Shown here piece after piece: positions 1 to 11,149 of a stretch of DNA of 64,000 bases. The translations under genes were made by a program, and so were the position numbers. The stretch is from the NCBI RefSeq assembly GCF_002878395.1, contig NW_025856222.1:253176-317175 (forward strand), written 5' to 3'. The first letter of the stretch is position 1; each line of letters begins with the position of its first letter. The notes under the pieces were generated by a model, which was not told the origin of the DNA, ran no database searches, and saw nothing but the letters and a program-made list of their open reading frames with translations. The DNA comes from Capsicum annuum. Its lineage: Eukaryota; Streptophyta; Magnoliopsida; Solanales; Solanaceae.

Positions 1-195
1 TATCAACAATTTCAGTCATGCATTATAAATTATGTTCACCTATGTACTCATGCATCAGATATGCATGTTCAGTATGAAATTTCAGCATATCAGTAGTGTC
101 AGTCTTGAAATTATGTTACAATAGAGCATGTCCTGTATACAAATCAAGTCTATTAGTATTCTCAGCTCAGTCAACTTCATTTGAGGATGAATGTT

Positions 196-211
196 CCCAA
201 AAGGGAGATAT
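196..211 (+). promoter_or_regulatory. Polypurine tract of copy A1
   Basis: The motif CCCAAAAGGGAGATAT lies immediately before the LTR start. The same motif, CCCAAGGGGGAGATAT on the minus strand, abuts the 3' LTRs of A2 (13703-13718) and B (27691-27706). In this family it is the plus-strand DNA primer for reverse transcription. Confidence 0.8.
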
Positions 212-2755
212 AGTAAGACCTCACAAAATCCTAAGCTTAACTCAATTCTTTAAAGTTAGTTAAGGGGTCCCACACTTATAAACTTCTAGCTAAGTATTCA
301 AACTTAGTGTTATTTTATCCTTTGTAAGTTGGTGAATCTATTTCGTGACCTTTAGACCATTAAATAGTTATATTTAAGTTGATTCATGATCTAAAATATC
401 AATAGGAATTCTCAGATGAGTTTTATATTTTTCAAACATCGTTTGAAGCACATTTGATAGTCCATTCTAGTGCATCGATGCAATCTCGATGCACTACATC
501 ACCCATCACATCGATTAATATTTTCTACAGCTCCCAATGTAAATTCCAGTAAACTAACATGGACTCAACATGGTATGTTGTCAATCGCATTGATCCCAAT
601 GACGTGGTGCATTGGTCTACACATCGCTAGGTTAGTTTTCAGTCATTAAAAAGCCATATCCTCAGGGGTAATAGGGTCATTTTATCACGTTTGTCATCCC
701 CAAAACATGAAATTAAACCCTTCTAAGAGCAAAAACTATTCATTCTTCACATGTTGCTCTAAAGAACAAACCCTAGAAGATTTCAAATTCAATTCAAGGT
801 TCAAGAACTTACAATCAATCTTTCAGGATTTAATTGTTAAGGTATGTCAAGTGTTCATTCAAGGGTCCCTTTTGCCCTTGTAGTTCATGAATCTAGTTTT
901 AAAACCTCAAGTGTATTGATTATATAAATTTCATATTGGGTTTGATTATATTCATGATTATAATGATTAATTGAGTTTCTAACCGATGTTTCGTTATAAG
1001 TTTCATGTGGAGTTATTTGATATATGTATAGAATCATGTAAATCCATGCTAAACTCTTGAAATTGTAAATGTAGATTTGAATTATGGTGCCCATATGTGG
1101 TTAGTGTCATGTGCATAGATTATGTCCTCCATGTGTTTTATAAACTGCTTATGTAAACAAAGAAAAAGGGAAAACAATCGTGTAATGTTATCTTATTTGC
1201 AAGTTACATCATGCAAGTGTTTAATGGAATGTCTCTATGTATGAGTTATGATCAAGTGCATATGGTTATGCCTTTCAAGTTTATGGTATGATTTATTTTT
1301 CATGCTATCGAGTCCTGGGGGTTTCCAATACTCGAAACCATAGCTATTTACCTAGAGCTGTGGTAGTTACAGAACAGTCTCAGTAGTATCACAAATAGTA
1401 GACTTAGTAATCAGTCACAGTTACAGTTCAGCACTCAGTTCAGACCTCAGTAAATCTAGCTAGCCAACAGAACTCTGTAGTATTCCATCAGTTAATAGAA
1501 TTCAGTTGTACTCCATTGGTAACTTAGTTAATTCAATTTAGTTAAGTTATATAGTATGATCAGTAACAGTTCAGTTAATCCTAGATAGTTTAGAAATCTA
1601 TCCAGTGTCAATTTAGTTAGGAGTAGGATTCATCATTGAGAAAACCTAGGGATGGGGGCCTTTCTGCCAACAGAGGGCTTAACCCTTAGTAGCAGTCACT
1701 ATATTACAGAACTAAGTAGTTACCTTAGGTTGAGATATCTTCCTGCCAGACTAGGGTTGATATATCTCATACAAGTTTTCCTGCCAGTGAGGGTTGATGA
1801 AAGAGCTTACTTTCAGAGAGGGTTAACTAACAGTTTGTCTTTACCTATGGCATGGTACTAACAACCTTCCAACTGGGGTTATAGGTTTGACCCTAATCTA
1901 TTAAGAAAGGGGTATGTCAGTTAGATGATTACCTCCCACCGTCTCAGTTTCAATCTTCCGAATAGAACTCAGTAAAGTTCTACAGAAATCAAGACTGTCA
2001 GACAGTCACTCAGCTCAGTACAGAACTCAAAGTAGTTCTAAAGAATTAGGACTGTCAGATACAGTCACTTAGTTAACAATAATACAATATCTTAGTTAAC
2101 AATAATACAATATTAGTATACTCAGACATTAGTAAATCAGTGATTCAGAACTCAGTATCCAGTGTCAACATGACCTCAATTACAGTTTATGTATTTCGTG
2201 CATGTATTCTTATTCAGTTATACTCATGTTATTCAGTCAGTATTGCTCATGCATATGAACCCATGGATATTATCGTACCTCACTTAGTATACCAGTACAT
2301 TCAAAGTACTGACACATACCTTTTATGATATGATGTCTTATATCATAAGTTTAGATGCACGAGCTCTCGATCATACTTAGCAGCCTGATCCATCAGCAGC
2401 AGATTAGCGGTAAGTCCTCATTATCTGAGGACAAATTTATTATTCTAGTATTTCAGTACTCAATTTGTTTTAGTAGTTAAAGTTAGTTGGGGACTTATCC
2501 CATCAACTCCATGTTCAAATAGTAGAGGTTCTTCAGACTAAAGTATTTGTAGACAAATGTTCAGTTTTCATATGGAAGTACCGTACTCAGTATTTACTTA
2601 TAGTTTTGAATCTTATGGAAAGTTTACACCTATTTTCCACATAATTATAGTATTACTATTTAGTTATTACAGCAGGTACCAATCATGGGTTAGCTTGTGG
2701 TCCATCGAGATTATGAGCACCGTAAGCATCCGGGGTACAGACTTAGGGTGTTACA
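212..2755 (+). repeat. 3' LTR of copy A1
   Basis: The LTR begins AGTAAGACC, a one-base change from the TGTAAGACC of A2, and ends GGTGTTACA. It follows the A2 LTR order: a 'pyrimidine/purine' start, a block of ATCGATGC-type words (471-615), a TATA-like stretch near 635-650, then a long AT-rich part with 'CAGT'-rich text. Small ORFs inside it (1652-1861, 2140-2328, 2557-2763) have no recognisable content and are taken as chance. Confidence 0.85.
465..650 (+). promoter_or_regulatory. CG-word block in U3 of copy A1
   Basis: This stretch holds the perfect 12-bp palindrome TGCATCGATGCA (471-482), then CTCGATGCAC, CACATCGATT, AATCGCATTGA and GGTGCATTGG. It ends just before ATTAAAAAGCC (636-646), a possible TATA position. 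Its word order differs from the equivalent block of A2 although flanking LTR sequence aligns. The promoter role is inferred. Confidence 0.45.
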
Positions 2756-2763
2756 CCTATTGA

Positions 2764-4417
2764 ACCAGACACGGCACTCCCACATGCTCCATTAGATCCG
2801 TACAATATTTCAAAATTATAAATACAATAATTATTAGAGAAAGAACTTAGAGAAGCAAAAAAAGCAAGAGTTGTTGTAGAGGAGACAGTAGCTCAGCAAG
2901 AAAGACTAATATGGCCGAGATAGTTTGTTGATCATAGAGTTCATAGAGGCAGGGATCCTTTTATTATATCATAACAACACTTAGACCCATATGAGGAAGA
3001 TGAAGAAGATCTGGTTTATGTTAATCCTACAAAGTTCGGATCCATTATTCCTCCTTCATTAGCCCCTAATGTGAAGTTTGATATTACTAGTGATAGGATC
3101 CAATTGGTAAATCTGAAGGATGTATTTTTGGGAGCTTCTAAGGATGAAACAAACATGCACCTTACAAATTTTCTCGAGATATGCACAAATTACAATATTT
3201 CAAGGGTTAATTAGGAAGTATTAAGATTGAGGTTGTTCCCATTTTCTTTGACTGGAGAAGCATCTCTATGGTTAGGGGAACTTCCAAGAGGATCTATCAC
3301 TACTTGGTACGAGTTGAAGACATAGTTTTTGAATATATTCTTCCCTCCTACATGAATGTTACTATTGAATGATGAGGTTTATAATTTTAGACAGCTACCT
3401 GTAGAGTCTATGTGTAAGGTGTGGTTTTGATTCAAGAAGAAGCTTAGCATGGTACTAAATCATAGAATCAGGGGATCTAACTTGTTTGAGATCTTCTATC
3501 AATTATTGAATGATAGTTGAAGAGCTATGATAGATACTATTTTAGGAGGAGCATCTATGTGTCTTCACTAGAAAGCTGCACAAGAAATGCTAGATGATAT
3601 CATAGTTATAAAAAAGGGTGTCATACTTGAGATTCGAAATATGGTGGTGGTACATATGCTATTGGAGCAACAAATACGTATGGAGTAGCGAATGACATGG
3701 TAGCATAAGAGTTTTCTTAGTTTCGTATAGATATTGGGTTGCTTATGAAATAATTTGCATCAATGAATACTGAGAAGGTAAACGCAATAGTGGCATAGGG
3801 GTCTACCTTCAAACTATTCAAGATCAAATCTAAAGAAGAGGTAAAATATCTTGATCATAATTGGAAGATTTTTTAGGACAAGGGCAAGGGAATTAATGTT
3901 GGAACTATTATAATGATAGATACAGAGATAGGAGTAGAGAAATAGATGGTGATTGCTGGTGGAAGGAGGACTAGAAGAAAAAAAGTGACAAATATATTCC
4001 ACTAGGAAGTCGAGATACAGAGTCTAGAATGGTGGAACTTTTGGCCAAGGTGGTCAAAGCATAGGAGAGTCAAAAAAACTACTTGAAGGAATCAAAGACA
4101 ATTTGTCAGGATTGAACCAGAAAGTCGTCACATCCTATGATAATCAAGTAATTGGAATAACACTTTGGTCAAATATCAGCCACGGTGAATTAGAGACAAC
4201 CTGGCACTCTTCCAAGCAATACAATCAATGCTATACCATTACCACTCAGAGAGGTAATGTTACAACAGATCCACCTATACCCATAACTGATGAGCAGAAG
4301 AGTGAGGATGAGTCGGTTGATGTTTGGAGCAGCAGTACGTTGAATGAAGGAGAAGAAAAGTCTATAGAGCCTGTTCTAAAGCCCATTCCAAGACCACTTC
4401 CTCCTTCTCCGCAATGA
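2764..4417 (+). pseudogene. gag remnant of E1
   Basis: The start is a basic, coiled-coil-like stretch (ELREAKKARVVVEE, about 2840). A gag capsid domain follows between about 3030 and 3600, with the characteristic text RLFPFSLTGEASLWLGELP (3229-3285) and 'W..L...FL..FFPP'. The C-terminal part is open for 104 codons (4103-4417) and contains QCYTITTQRGNV, matching the conserved 'QCNAITTRSGK' end of Athila/Tat gag, then an acidic, proline-rich tail. Several in-frame stops and frame changes break it, many at Trp or Gln positions. In a live element this protein builds the cytoplasmic virus-like particle. Confidence 0.75.
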
Positions 4418-4439
4418 CTGAGAGAAAAGTAAGAAAAAG

Positions 4440-5288
4440 GTAAGTATCAGAAAATTTTGTCTATGTTTTAAGAGTTAACTATCAACATACCGCTTGTAGA
4501 GGCATTGAAGCAGATACCAGGATATACAAAATTCATGAAGGATTTGATAACCAAGAAAAGGTCATTCAGTTATGAACCTATTGACAATATTCATAATTGT
4601 AGTGTTGTAGTCACTAGATCTTTGGTATAGAAGAAGAAGGAACCTGGCTCTTTCATAATACCTTGCACTCTTGGGTTTTTCAACTTCACTTAAGCATTAT
4701 GTATTTGGAGGCTATCATCAACCTTATTCCCTTTGCTATATTCAAATAGTTTGGGTTGGGAGCACCCAAACCAACTAAGATGAGACTAGTAATGGCAAAT
4801 AGGACAATGAAAAAGCATGTTGGTATTCTTTACTATGTTTTGTTAAAAGGATCCTCTTTTATATTTCTTGCTGATTTTCTTATATTGGATTGTGAAATGG
4901 ATTTTGAAGTCTCTATTATTTTGGAAATACCATTTTTGGCTATTGGAAGGACGCTGATTGATCTAGAGAAATGACATCTAATGTTACGACTCAATGATGA
5001 AAAAGTGACATTCAGTGTATGCAAATCTATGAAGCTGCCTAATGAATTAAGAGTGGTGTCTGTGATTGGTGTAGATGATAAGGATACAGATTCATACCAT
5101 GATGTTGATGCAGTTGCTCTAAGGGATGATGTTTCTAATATAATTGTTCATGTTGAAGAGAGACTAGGTGTCGAAGCTCTTGCGGCTGTGATTATGAATT
5201 TTGATTATAATAGTATCGAGGAATATGAGGAGTTAGTGGGCTCATTGTATGGTGATGGTATAATAATGCACCAAAGAAGCTTGATCTA
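4440..5288 (+). pseudogene. Aspartic protease and linker remnant of E1
   Basis: The open segment 4756-4974 carries LADFLILDCEMDF and the flap-like IPFLAIGRTLIDLE, equivalent to 'PADFIVLDFE...ILGRPFLATGRALIDV' of Athila/Tat proteases. The catalytic Asp-Gly region upstream (about 4690-4750) is scrambled by stops and frameshifts. A second open segment, 4981-5289, is the linker between protease and RT and is alignable with 22637-22852 of the reverse element E2 (both contain EERLG and I.MNF). The protease would cleave the Gag-Pol precursor; this copy is non-functional. Confidence 0.7.
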
Positions 5289-6950
5289 GATTTAAAAAAT
5301 CAAACTACTCCACCTGCTCGCCCATCCATTGAGGAACCACCAGTTTTAGAGTTGAAGGCCCTCCCAACTCACTTGTAATATGCATTTTTAGGGGCCAACA
5401 ATACTTTTCCAGTGATTATTGGACCCGTCTAAGCCAATCAAAATAGAAGCATTATTATCAATGTTGAAGAATTTCAAGAGGGCCATCGGATGGTCCGTTG
5501 CATATATTATGGGTATTCCACCTTTTTTGTGTACTCACAAAATTTAGCTTGAGTAAGATTATGTTCCATCTATTAAAAATCAGTGTCAACTCAATCCTCT
5601 TATGCAGTAGGTGGTGAAGAAAGAAATAATCAAGTGATTGATGATAGTGTAGTATATCCTAGTACGGGTGAGTCAGGTTTAATGAGTATCGAAGTAGGGC
5701 ATAATAAATGTCATACCTAGTAAGAAGAATGTGGTGCCTATGAGACCAGTCACTAGATGGAGAGTATGCATGAATTAAAGAAAAATGAATGCATTAACTC
5801 AAAAGGACCATTTTCCTATGTTGTTCATTGATTAGATGCTAGATCGGTTAGTAGGCAGAACATGGTATTATTTTCTTGATGGATACTCAGGTTACAATTA
5901 GATCACTTTTACGCTGAAGGACCAAGAGAAGACTACCTTTACATTTTCTTATGGGACCTTTGTATTCAAACAAATGCCATTTGGGCTATGCAATGCTCCA
6001 TCCATATTTCAGATATGTATGATGTGTATTTTCTCTAATATGGTCAATGACACTACTGATGTTTATAGGATGATTTTTAATTTGTAGGTGATTCTTTTGA
6101 TGACAGCCTTATTCACTTGGCAAAGGCTCTACAATGGTGTGAGGAGTGTAACTTCGTGTTTAATTAAGAGAAGTGCCATTTCATGGTCAAAGAAGAAATT
6201 ATGCTTGGGCACAAAATTCTGAATAGAGGCATAGAGGTTGATAGATCAAAGACTGAAGTGATTGAAAAATTACCATATCTAATTTTTGTAAAAGGAATTC
6301 AGAGTTTTCTAGGGTATGCAGGTTTTTATAGGCAATTTATAAAGGACTTCTCAAAGATTGCTAGTCCACTTTTCAAGCTTCTTGAGAAAGAAGTAATATT
6401 TGATTATGATGATGGATGTAAGAAGTCTTTTGAAAGACTAACAAATAAGTTGGTGTATGCTCTAATCAGTGTGTTTCCTGATTGTTCTTCACCTTTTGAA
6501 ACTATATGTGATGCTAGCAGATTGGCCTTAGAGGATGTACTAGGCCACAGAAAAGAAATGATCCCTCATCCTATCTACTACGCTAGTAAGGTACTAAATT
6601 CTGCTCAAAAGAACTATACTATACAGAGCAAGAGTTATTCGCAGTAGTTTTGCCTTTGAAAAGTTTAGATCTTACTTGATTGGGACATTGGTGATTGTGG
6701 ACATAGACTATTCAGCATTGTAGTACTTAATAGTTAAGAAGGATAAGAAGTTGAGGCTTATCCATAGGGTGCTACTCTTTTAATAATTTGATGTCGAGGT
6801 GAAAGACAGAAAAGGTACAGAAAATCAAATGGCAGATCACTTATTTAGACTAGAGGAGGAAGTTATGCATAAGGTTGCTAACGGATTGGAGATTGATGAT
6901 AGTTTTCCAGATGAATAGATATTGGAAACTTCACAAGAATTAATGCTGTG
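5289..6950 (+). pseudogene. Reverse transcriptase-RNase H remnant of E1
   Basis: The text runs from 'PSIEEPPVLELKALP' (about 5320) through fingers and palm to the thumb. At the RT active site the two Asp codons (6069-6074) are present but one extra base shifts the frame beside them. The segment 6183-6647 is open for 154 codons with GHKILNRGIEVDRSK and FLGYAGFYRQFIKDFS (thumb/connection), then ICDASRLALEDVLG and IYYASK.LN.AQKNY, the RNase H start with its first catalytic Asp. The RNase H end (KGTENQMADHL, about 6813-6845) is in another frame. Multiple stops are present. It matches the usual Ty3/gypsy order. Confidence 0.8.
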
Positions 6951-8160
6951 ATTTGTAGATTACACAAATTACTTAGCAAGTGATTTAGTCCCAAAAGATC
7001 TTTCATAGCAAGAAAGGAAGAAGTTCATGCACGAGGTAAGAAAATTTTTCTGGGATGAACCTTATCTTTTCAAAATTTGTGCAGATGGAATCAGTCACAA
7101 ATACATACCTGAGGTAGAGATTATAAGCATACTTGAAGCTTGTCATACATTGCCAGTTGAGGGTCATCATGGAGGGCACCACACATCTCATAATATCCTT
7201 CTATATGGCTACTATTGGCTGACCATATACAAATATGCTCATGACTATTTTGCTGCCTGTGATCAATGGTAGTGATAAGGTACTATTTCTAGAAGACATG
7301 AATTACCTATGACCCCTATTTACAATAAGAAGCATTTGATGTATGGGGCATATATTTCATGGGAAATTTTGTGAGTTCTTGTGGAATGAAGTACATACTT
7401 ATGGCGGTTGACTATGTGTCGAAGTGGGTGAAGGCAAATTGCCTTCCTAACAATGAAGCAAGGAGTGTCACCATATTTTTTAGGAAGAATATCTTCTCTA
7501 GATTCGGTATGCCACATGCCATTATTATTGATAGAGGGTCACATTTTTACAATCATCTATTCAAAAATCTTCTTGATAAATATAGAATGAATCACAAGGT
7601 GGAAACACCTTACCATCCACAGACTAATGGATAAGTTGAAGTGCCTAATAGAGAAATCAAGTCCATATTGGAAAAAACTGTGAATGCCAATAGGAACGAC
7701 TGGGCAAGAAAGTTAGATGACACATTAAGGGCCTATCGTATAACTTACCAATACCTCATAGATGCATCACTATTATATAGTGTATGGAAATGCTTTCCAT
7801 TTACCTATTGAGCTTGAGCATAAGGCACTATAGGTGTTGAAGAAGATGAAATTAGAGTGGAAGGATGCAATAAAAGCAAGGTTAAATAATATCAATAAGT
7901 TGGATGAATTCTAGCTTTAGGCAAATAAAAGTTCCAATTTATAAATAGAAGATGAAATTGCGTCATGACCGTAAGATTGAGAAAAGGTTTTTTGAAAAGG
8001 GTGACCAAGTGCTACTATATAATTGTAGGCTTCATTTTTTTCAAGGTAAGCTAAAGTTAAGATGGCATGGTCCATTCACAGTGACATGGGTGTATCCCTA
8101 TGGTGCTTTAGAAATAAAGAAGGATGGTCTAATCCCATTCAATGTAAATGGATAGAGAGT
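6951..8160 (+). pseudogene. Integrase remnant of E1
   Basis: The zinc-binding domain (7027-7272) has GHHGGHHT followed by CDQW, where the last Cys of the HHCC finger is lost. The catalytic core (7359-7634) keeps the first Asp in [11 protein letters not shown] and the second in IIIDRGSHF; the Glu lies just after a stop, in VEVPNREIK (about 7636-7662). The C-terminal segment 7952-8155 has GDQVLLYNCRL..FQGKLKLRWHGPF and ends in VNG..VKHY, the usual end of Athila/Tat integrases. There is no chromodomain, unlike A2 and B. The gene is dead because of in-frame stops, mostly TAG. Confidence 0.8.
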
Positions 8161-9547
8161 AAAGCACTATATGGGCAAGAAAAAAAGGTGAAAAAAGTAG
8201 TTGATATTGACCTTGATGAAGTTTGAGTAATCAAGGAGATTGCATCATGTTTTGATTTTTCATCAAGATCTACATGAGAGGCAACCTATGTTTTTGTACT
8301 AATTTTACTTATAGGGTAATGTATTTGTTCAATGTACAGGACTAAAAGAATGCAAACAAAATCCAATGAAGTAAAGAAGTTAACATACAGACTCTTTGAG
8401 AGTTATAACTATACAGTATAACTCGTGAGTAAGATTCGCATTGATCTAGGAGAAAAATCAAATGCAGTTATAAGTCCCTCAAATGAATATGATTCCCAAT
8501 ATGAGTTGTATCCTTTGGGTACAATTCGTAACTAAGAATCGGATCTACTCCAGAACACAGGTAAGTTCGTAGGCTATACGAGTCAAATAATTGACCCATA
8601 AGCCTAGGTATGAGTCGTATGCACCACTCATACCCAAGCTTACTAGGTAAACTCTTGGGTGACCTAGCCCAGACCTGTGATTAAAAGAGGACAAATATAC
8701 ACGATCGAGTACCTAATGCTTCTAACTATACCTGCATAAAATTCACCCTAATTTTGAACTTCAATCCTCAAAATCAACTTGTTTACAACATGAGTTAACT
8801 ACTAACAACCTCAAAATTGTCAAATTTTGTGGTATTAACTAAAATTTAAGGCAAATAACATCAAAAATCAAAACCTACTACTCCATTGACCAAGTAAGTT
8901 TCTCAATTAATTCTTTGCCATTTTGCAAGTTAAAATGAGTAGTATGTGTTATTGTAAACATTATCTAAGTATAATTTCTACATTTCTTGATTTGTTGGTA
9001 CCTTATTTGTACTATTTGTGATGAAATTTTGAAATGGGGGAAGACCTAGGGTTTAGGAAAGTATTTTGATGCCTATGTGTGTTTAAGTATTGGATATAGC
9101 AGAAAATTTGTTGTCGTTACTTTGGGAATTTTCATTGGAGTCAAACTATGAAGTTGGACTTCTATGTTGCATTGGATAGAGACTCCTTAGGACTAGTACC
9201 CCCTAATATGGGATCATAATGAGACTCGTACCTACTGACAACATGGAAGTTTGAAAAATTCAAAGTTTTGGAATGGATGTGACTCAACCATACGATTCAT
9301 ATCCAGACCATATGATTCGTATACATTAATCTTACCCACCTGGGAAGAATTGAAATAGAATTAATGTTTCTAACCTTCTTACAACTATTGATCATGATTA
9401 CCCATATGGTAAGACTGGTTTGGATGTGTCATAAATGGACTTGTGAACAAAGGTCATACAATGTCCAGGATATGACTCGAGAATACAAGTCATACCCAGT
9501 GGATACGTCTAATACCCACCACTCGTACCCAACTCAGACCAAGCACA
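8161..9547 (+). other. Spacer of E1 with repeated TACGAGTC-type words
   Basis: There is no credible ORF here. The region is AT-rich but repeatedly contains ACTCGTR or its inverse, for example 8421-8430, 8577-8584, 8609-8621, 9221-9232, 9281-9320 and 9470-9535. The words stop just before the accessory ORF (9548). It may hold an internal promoter or untranslated leader for that ORF; this is inference. Confidence 0.5.
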
Positions 9548-11149
9548 TTGAACTTGATTTTGAGATTTTTCATTTCTTTTCTTTTCTTAGTTACTAATAA
9601 TAGTGTATTTGCAGTAAAAATTCCTTTAAAGAATGCTTCATTCTCAAAAACAAGTGCTAAGAAAGTGACAAAACAAAAACCAGCCGAAAGTGAGGAAACT
9701 AGCTTCTCCGAAAGTTGGTCAAAAAGCAGTGGAGAAGAATATAACAAAACCAAATTAATGAAAGTTTGTAAGAATGGAAAGGTAGATGCTAAGGCAAAGG
9801 GGAAGAAGGTCATTCCCTAAGAATCTGAAACACCACCACCAAAGGGACTGAGAAGAAAGAATGCGACTACGTCTCCTTTACATGTACCTCAACTTATTGA
9901 TGATAATGATGATGAGGCTGAATCTAGTTCATAAGATCAAAGTTCAAATAAAGATCAGTGGCCCAGGTAAGATGTTATCCCAATAGACAGACAAGACTCT
10001 CCACTTGCATTGGCTTCTGCTTCGGTGCCCATTGTTGAACATAGGGGTACCCCAAAATGCAATAAAAATTTAACACAGGACTGTTTCATCTATCGGGCGG
10101 TAAGATAAAAAGGTATCTATATCCAAAAAAGAGGAATGACCACCATGGGGATAGCTTAATTACCCGAGTTTGAAGAATGTTTCTGGAACTATGGTTTTCA
10201 CTGGATGATGAGAACACCGAGTAGATACAGTGAAGTAGTGGTTCGTGAGTTCTATATTTCATACAAAGGAAATCTTCAGCGATAATATCCGCAGGGCCAG
10301 TAATGGAAAGGAATTAAGCCTATACTATCCCTTATGATTAGAGGAGTACGAGTTTATATCTCTCCCCAAACTATAGGGAGATTTCTATATAGGATGGAAT
10401 ATTAAGCGTCGGCTAATACAACTGAGATGGAATACCAAATAATAGAGATAAGGAAGATTACTAAATAGTCATTGAATACTGATCATAATTTGGTTATTTT
10501 AAATGGAAGGTGAAGCGGATAGCTTAGAATGGTGTGCATGGTAATTGGTTAAAAGGTGGTTTGGGATATTCGCAATAGATCAAGAAGGGTACCCTCAACA
10601 TTGAGGGTAAATCTTAGTAGACACTAGCCCGAGATAGGCTGTGTCTGACTACTGGACATGATATCTTGAGCCTGATCTGAGAAGTTATGATAGCTAATTT
10701 TATAGCTAGCTATGCATTCAATGTTGGTGAGTTCCTGGCCTAATAAATCTGAGATGGGTTGTTGGGGATCAGAATGCACTATTGTCCTACCCCTGTTAAT
10801 TACTCAGATCTTTTTTGCAGTGGGAGTTGTAGAGATACCCTGGATTGGTAAGATGATTGAGTCCTAGAAGATGTTTGATATTAGGTTGATTCGATATATG
10901 GCTAATCATCTAGACTAACCTATGCGACTGGATGTAGATTCTATGGCAGCAGTGTTTCTACAATATGATCAGTCAGAGGCCCCTGCTATAACTGAGGCTA
11001 CAGAGACAGATGCATACACTGAGGCTGTACCCACAGATGTAACGGCTACTTCCAATGCCCCATCGCCAGTCCACTCAATGAAACCCAAGCCACAGGGCAT
11101 GCCACCTAGTGTTATGATGATTTCTCAGGACGCTTGGACAGCAGTTGTG
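9548..11149 (+). pseudogene. Accessory ORF of E1, N-terminal part ('putative plant transposon protein' type)
   Basis: A Lys/Ser-rich, low-complexity start (9548-9820) is followed by a broken globular region with VVREFYISYKGNL (about 10230-10270) and ISPQTIGRFLY (about 10360-10395). These resemble 'IVREFYASY...' and 'ISP.TIRRFLYG' of the plant family often annotated as 'putative plant transposon protein'. The segment 10922-11149 is Pro/Thr/Ala-rich (PSPVHSMKPKPQG). Copy A2 cuts the gene at 11149; its continuation is at 21450. At least ten in-frame stops occur. There is no transposase motif. Its position behind integrase suggests a retroelement accessory protein of unknown function. Confidence 0.6.
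11145..11149. repeat. Target-site duplication of A2, left
   Basis: TTGTG lies immediately left of the A2 LTR and is repeated perfectly at 21450-21454, directly right of the other LTR. A 5-bp duplication is standard for Ty3/gypsy integrases. Confidence 0.9.

Larger units (their letters stand above)
1..2755 (+). mobile_element. 3' end of a Tekay/Del-type Ty3/gypsy element (copy A1)
   Basis: The first 211 bases are the end of the internal region and the rest is the 3' LTR. The assignment comes from similarity by eye to the complete copy A2 on the other strand (11150-21449): bases 40-110 match the A2 3' untranslated region, a polypurine tract directly precedes the LTR, and LTR length is 2544 bp against 2545-2553 bp in A2. 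The rest of the element lies left of the window. Its right flank (2756 on) reads as gag of another element, so A1 inserted into E1. The expected 5-bp target duplicate on the right is CCTAT; its partner is outside the window. Confidence 0.85.

Noticed and set aside
9490..9813. 107-codon minus-strand ORF
   Set aside because: Antisense to the Lys/Ser-rich start of the E1 accessory ORF.
9548..11149. A DNA transposase gene
   Set aside because: No DDE motif or terminal inverted repeats; it is placed within an LTR element.
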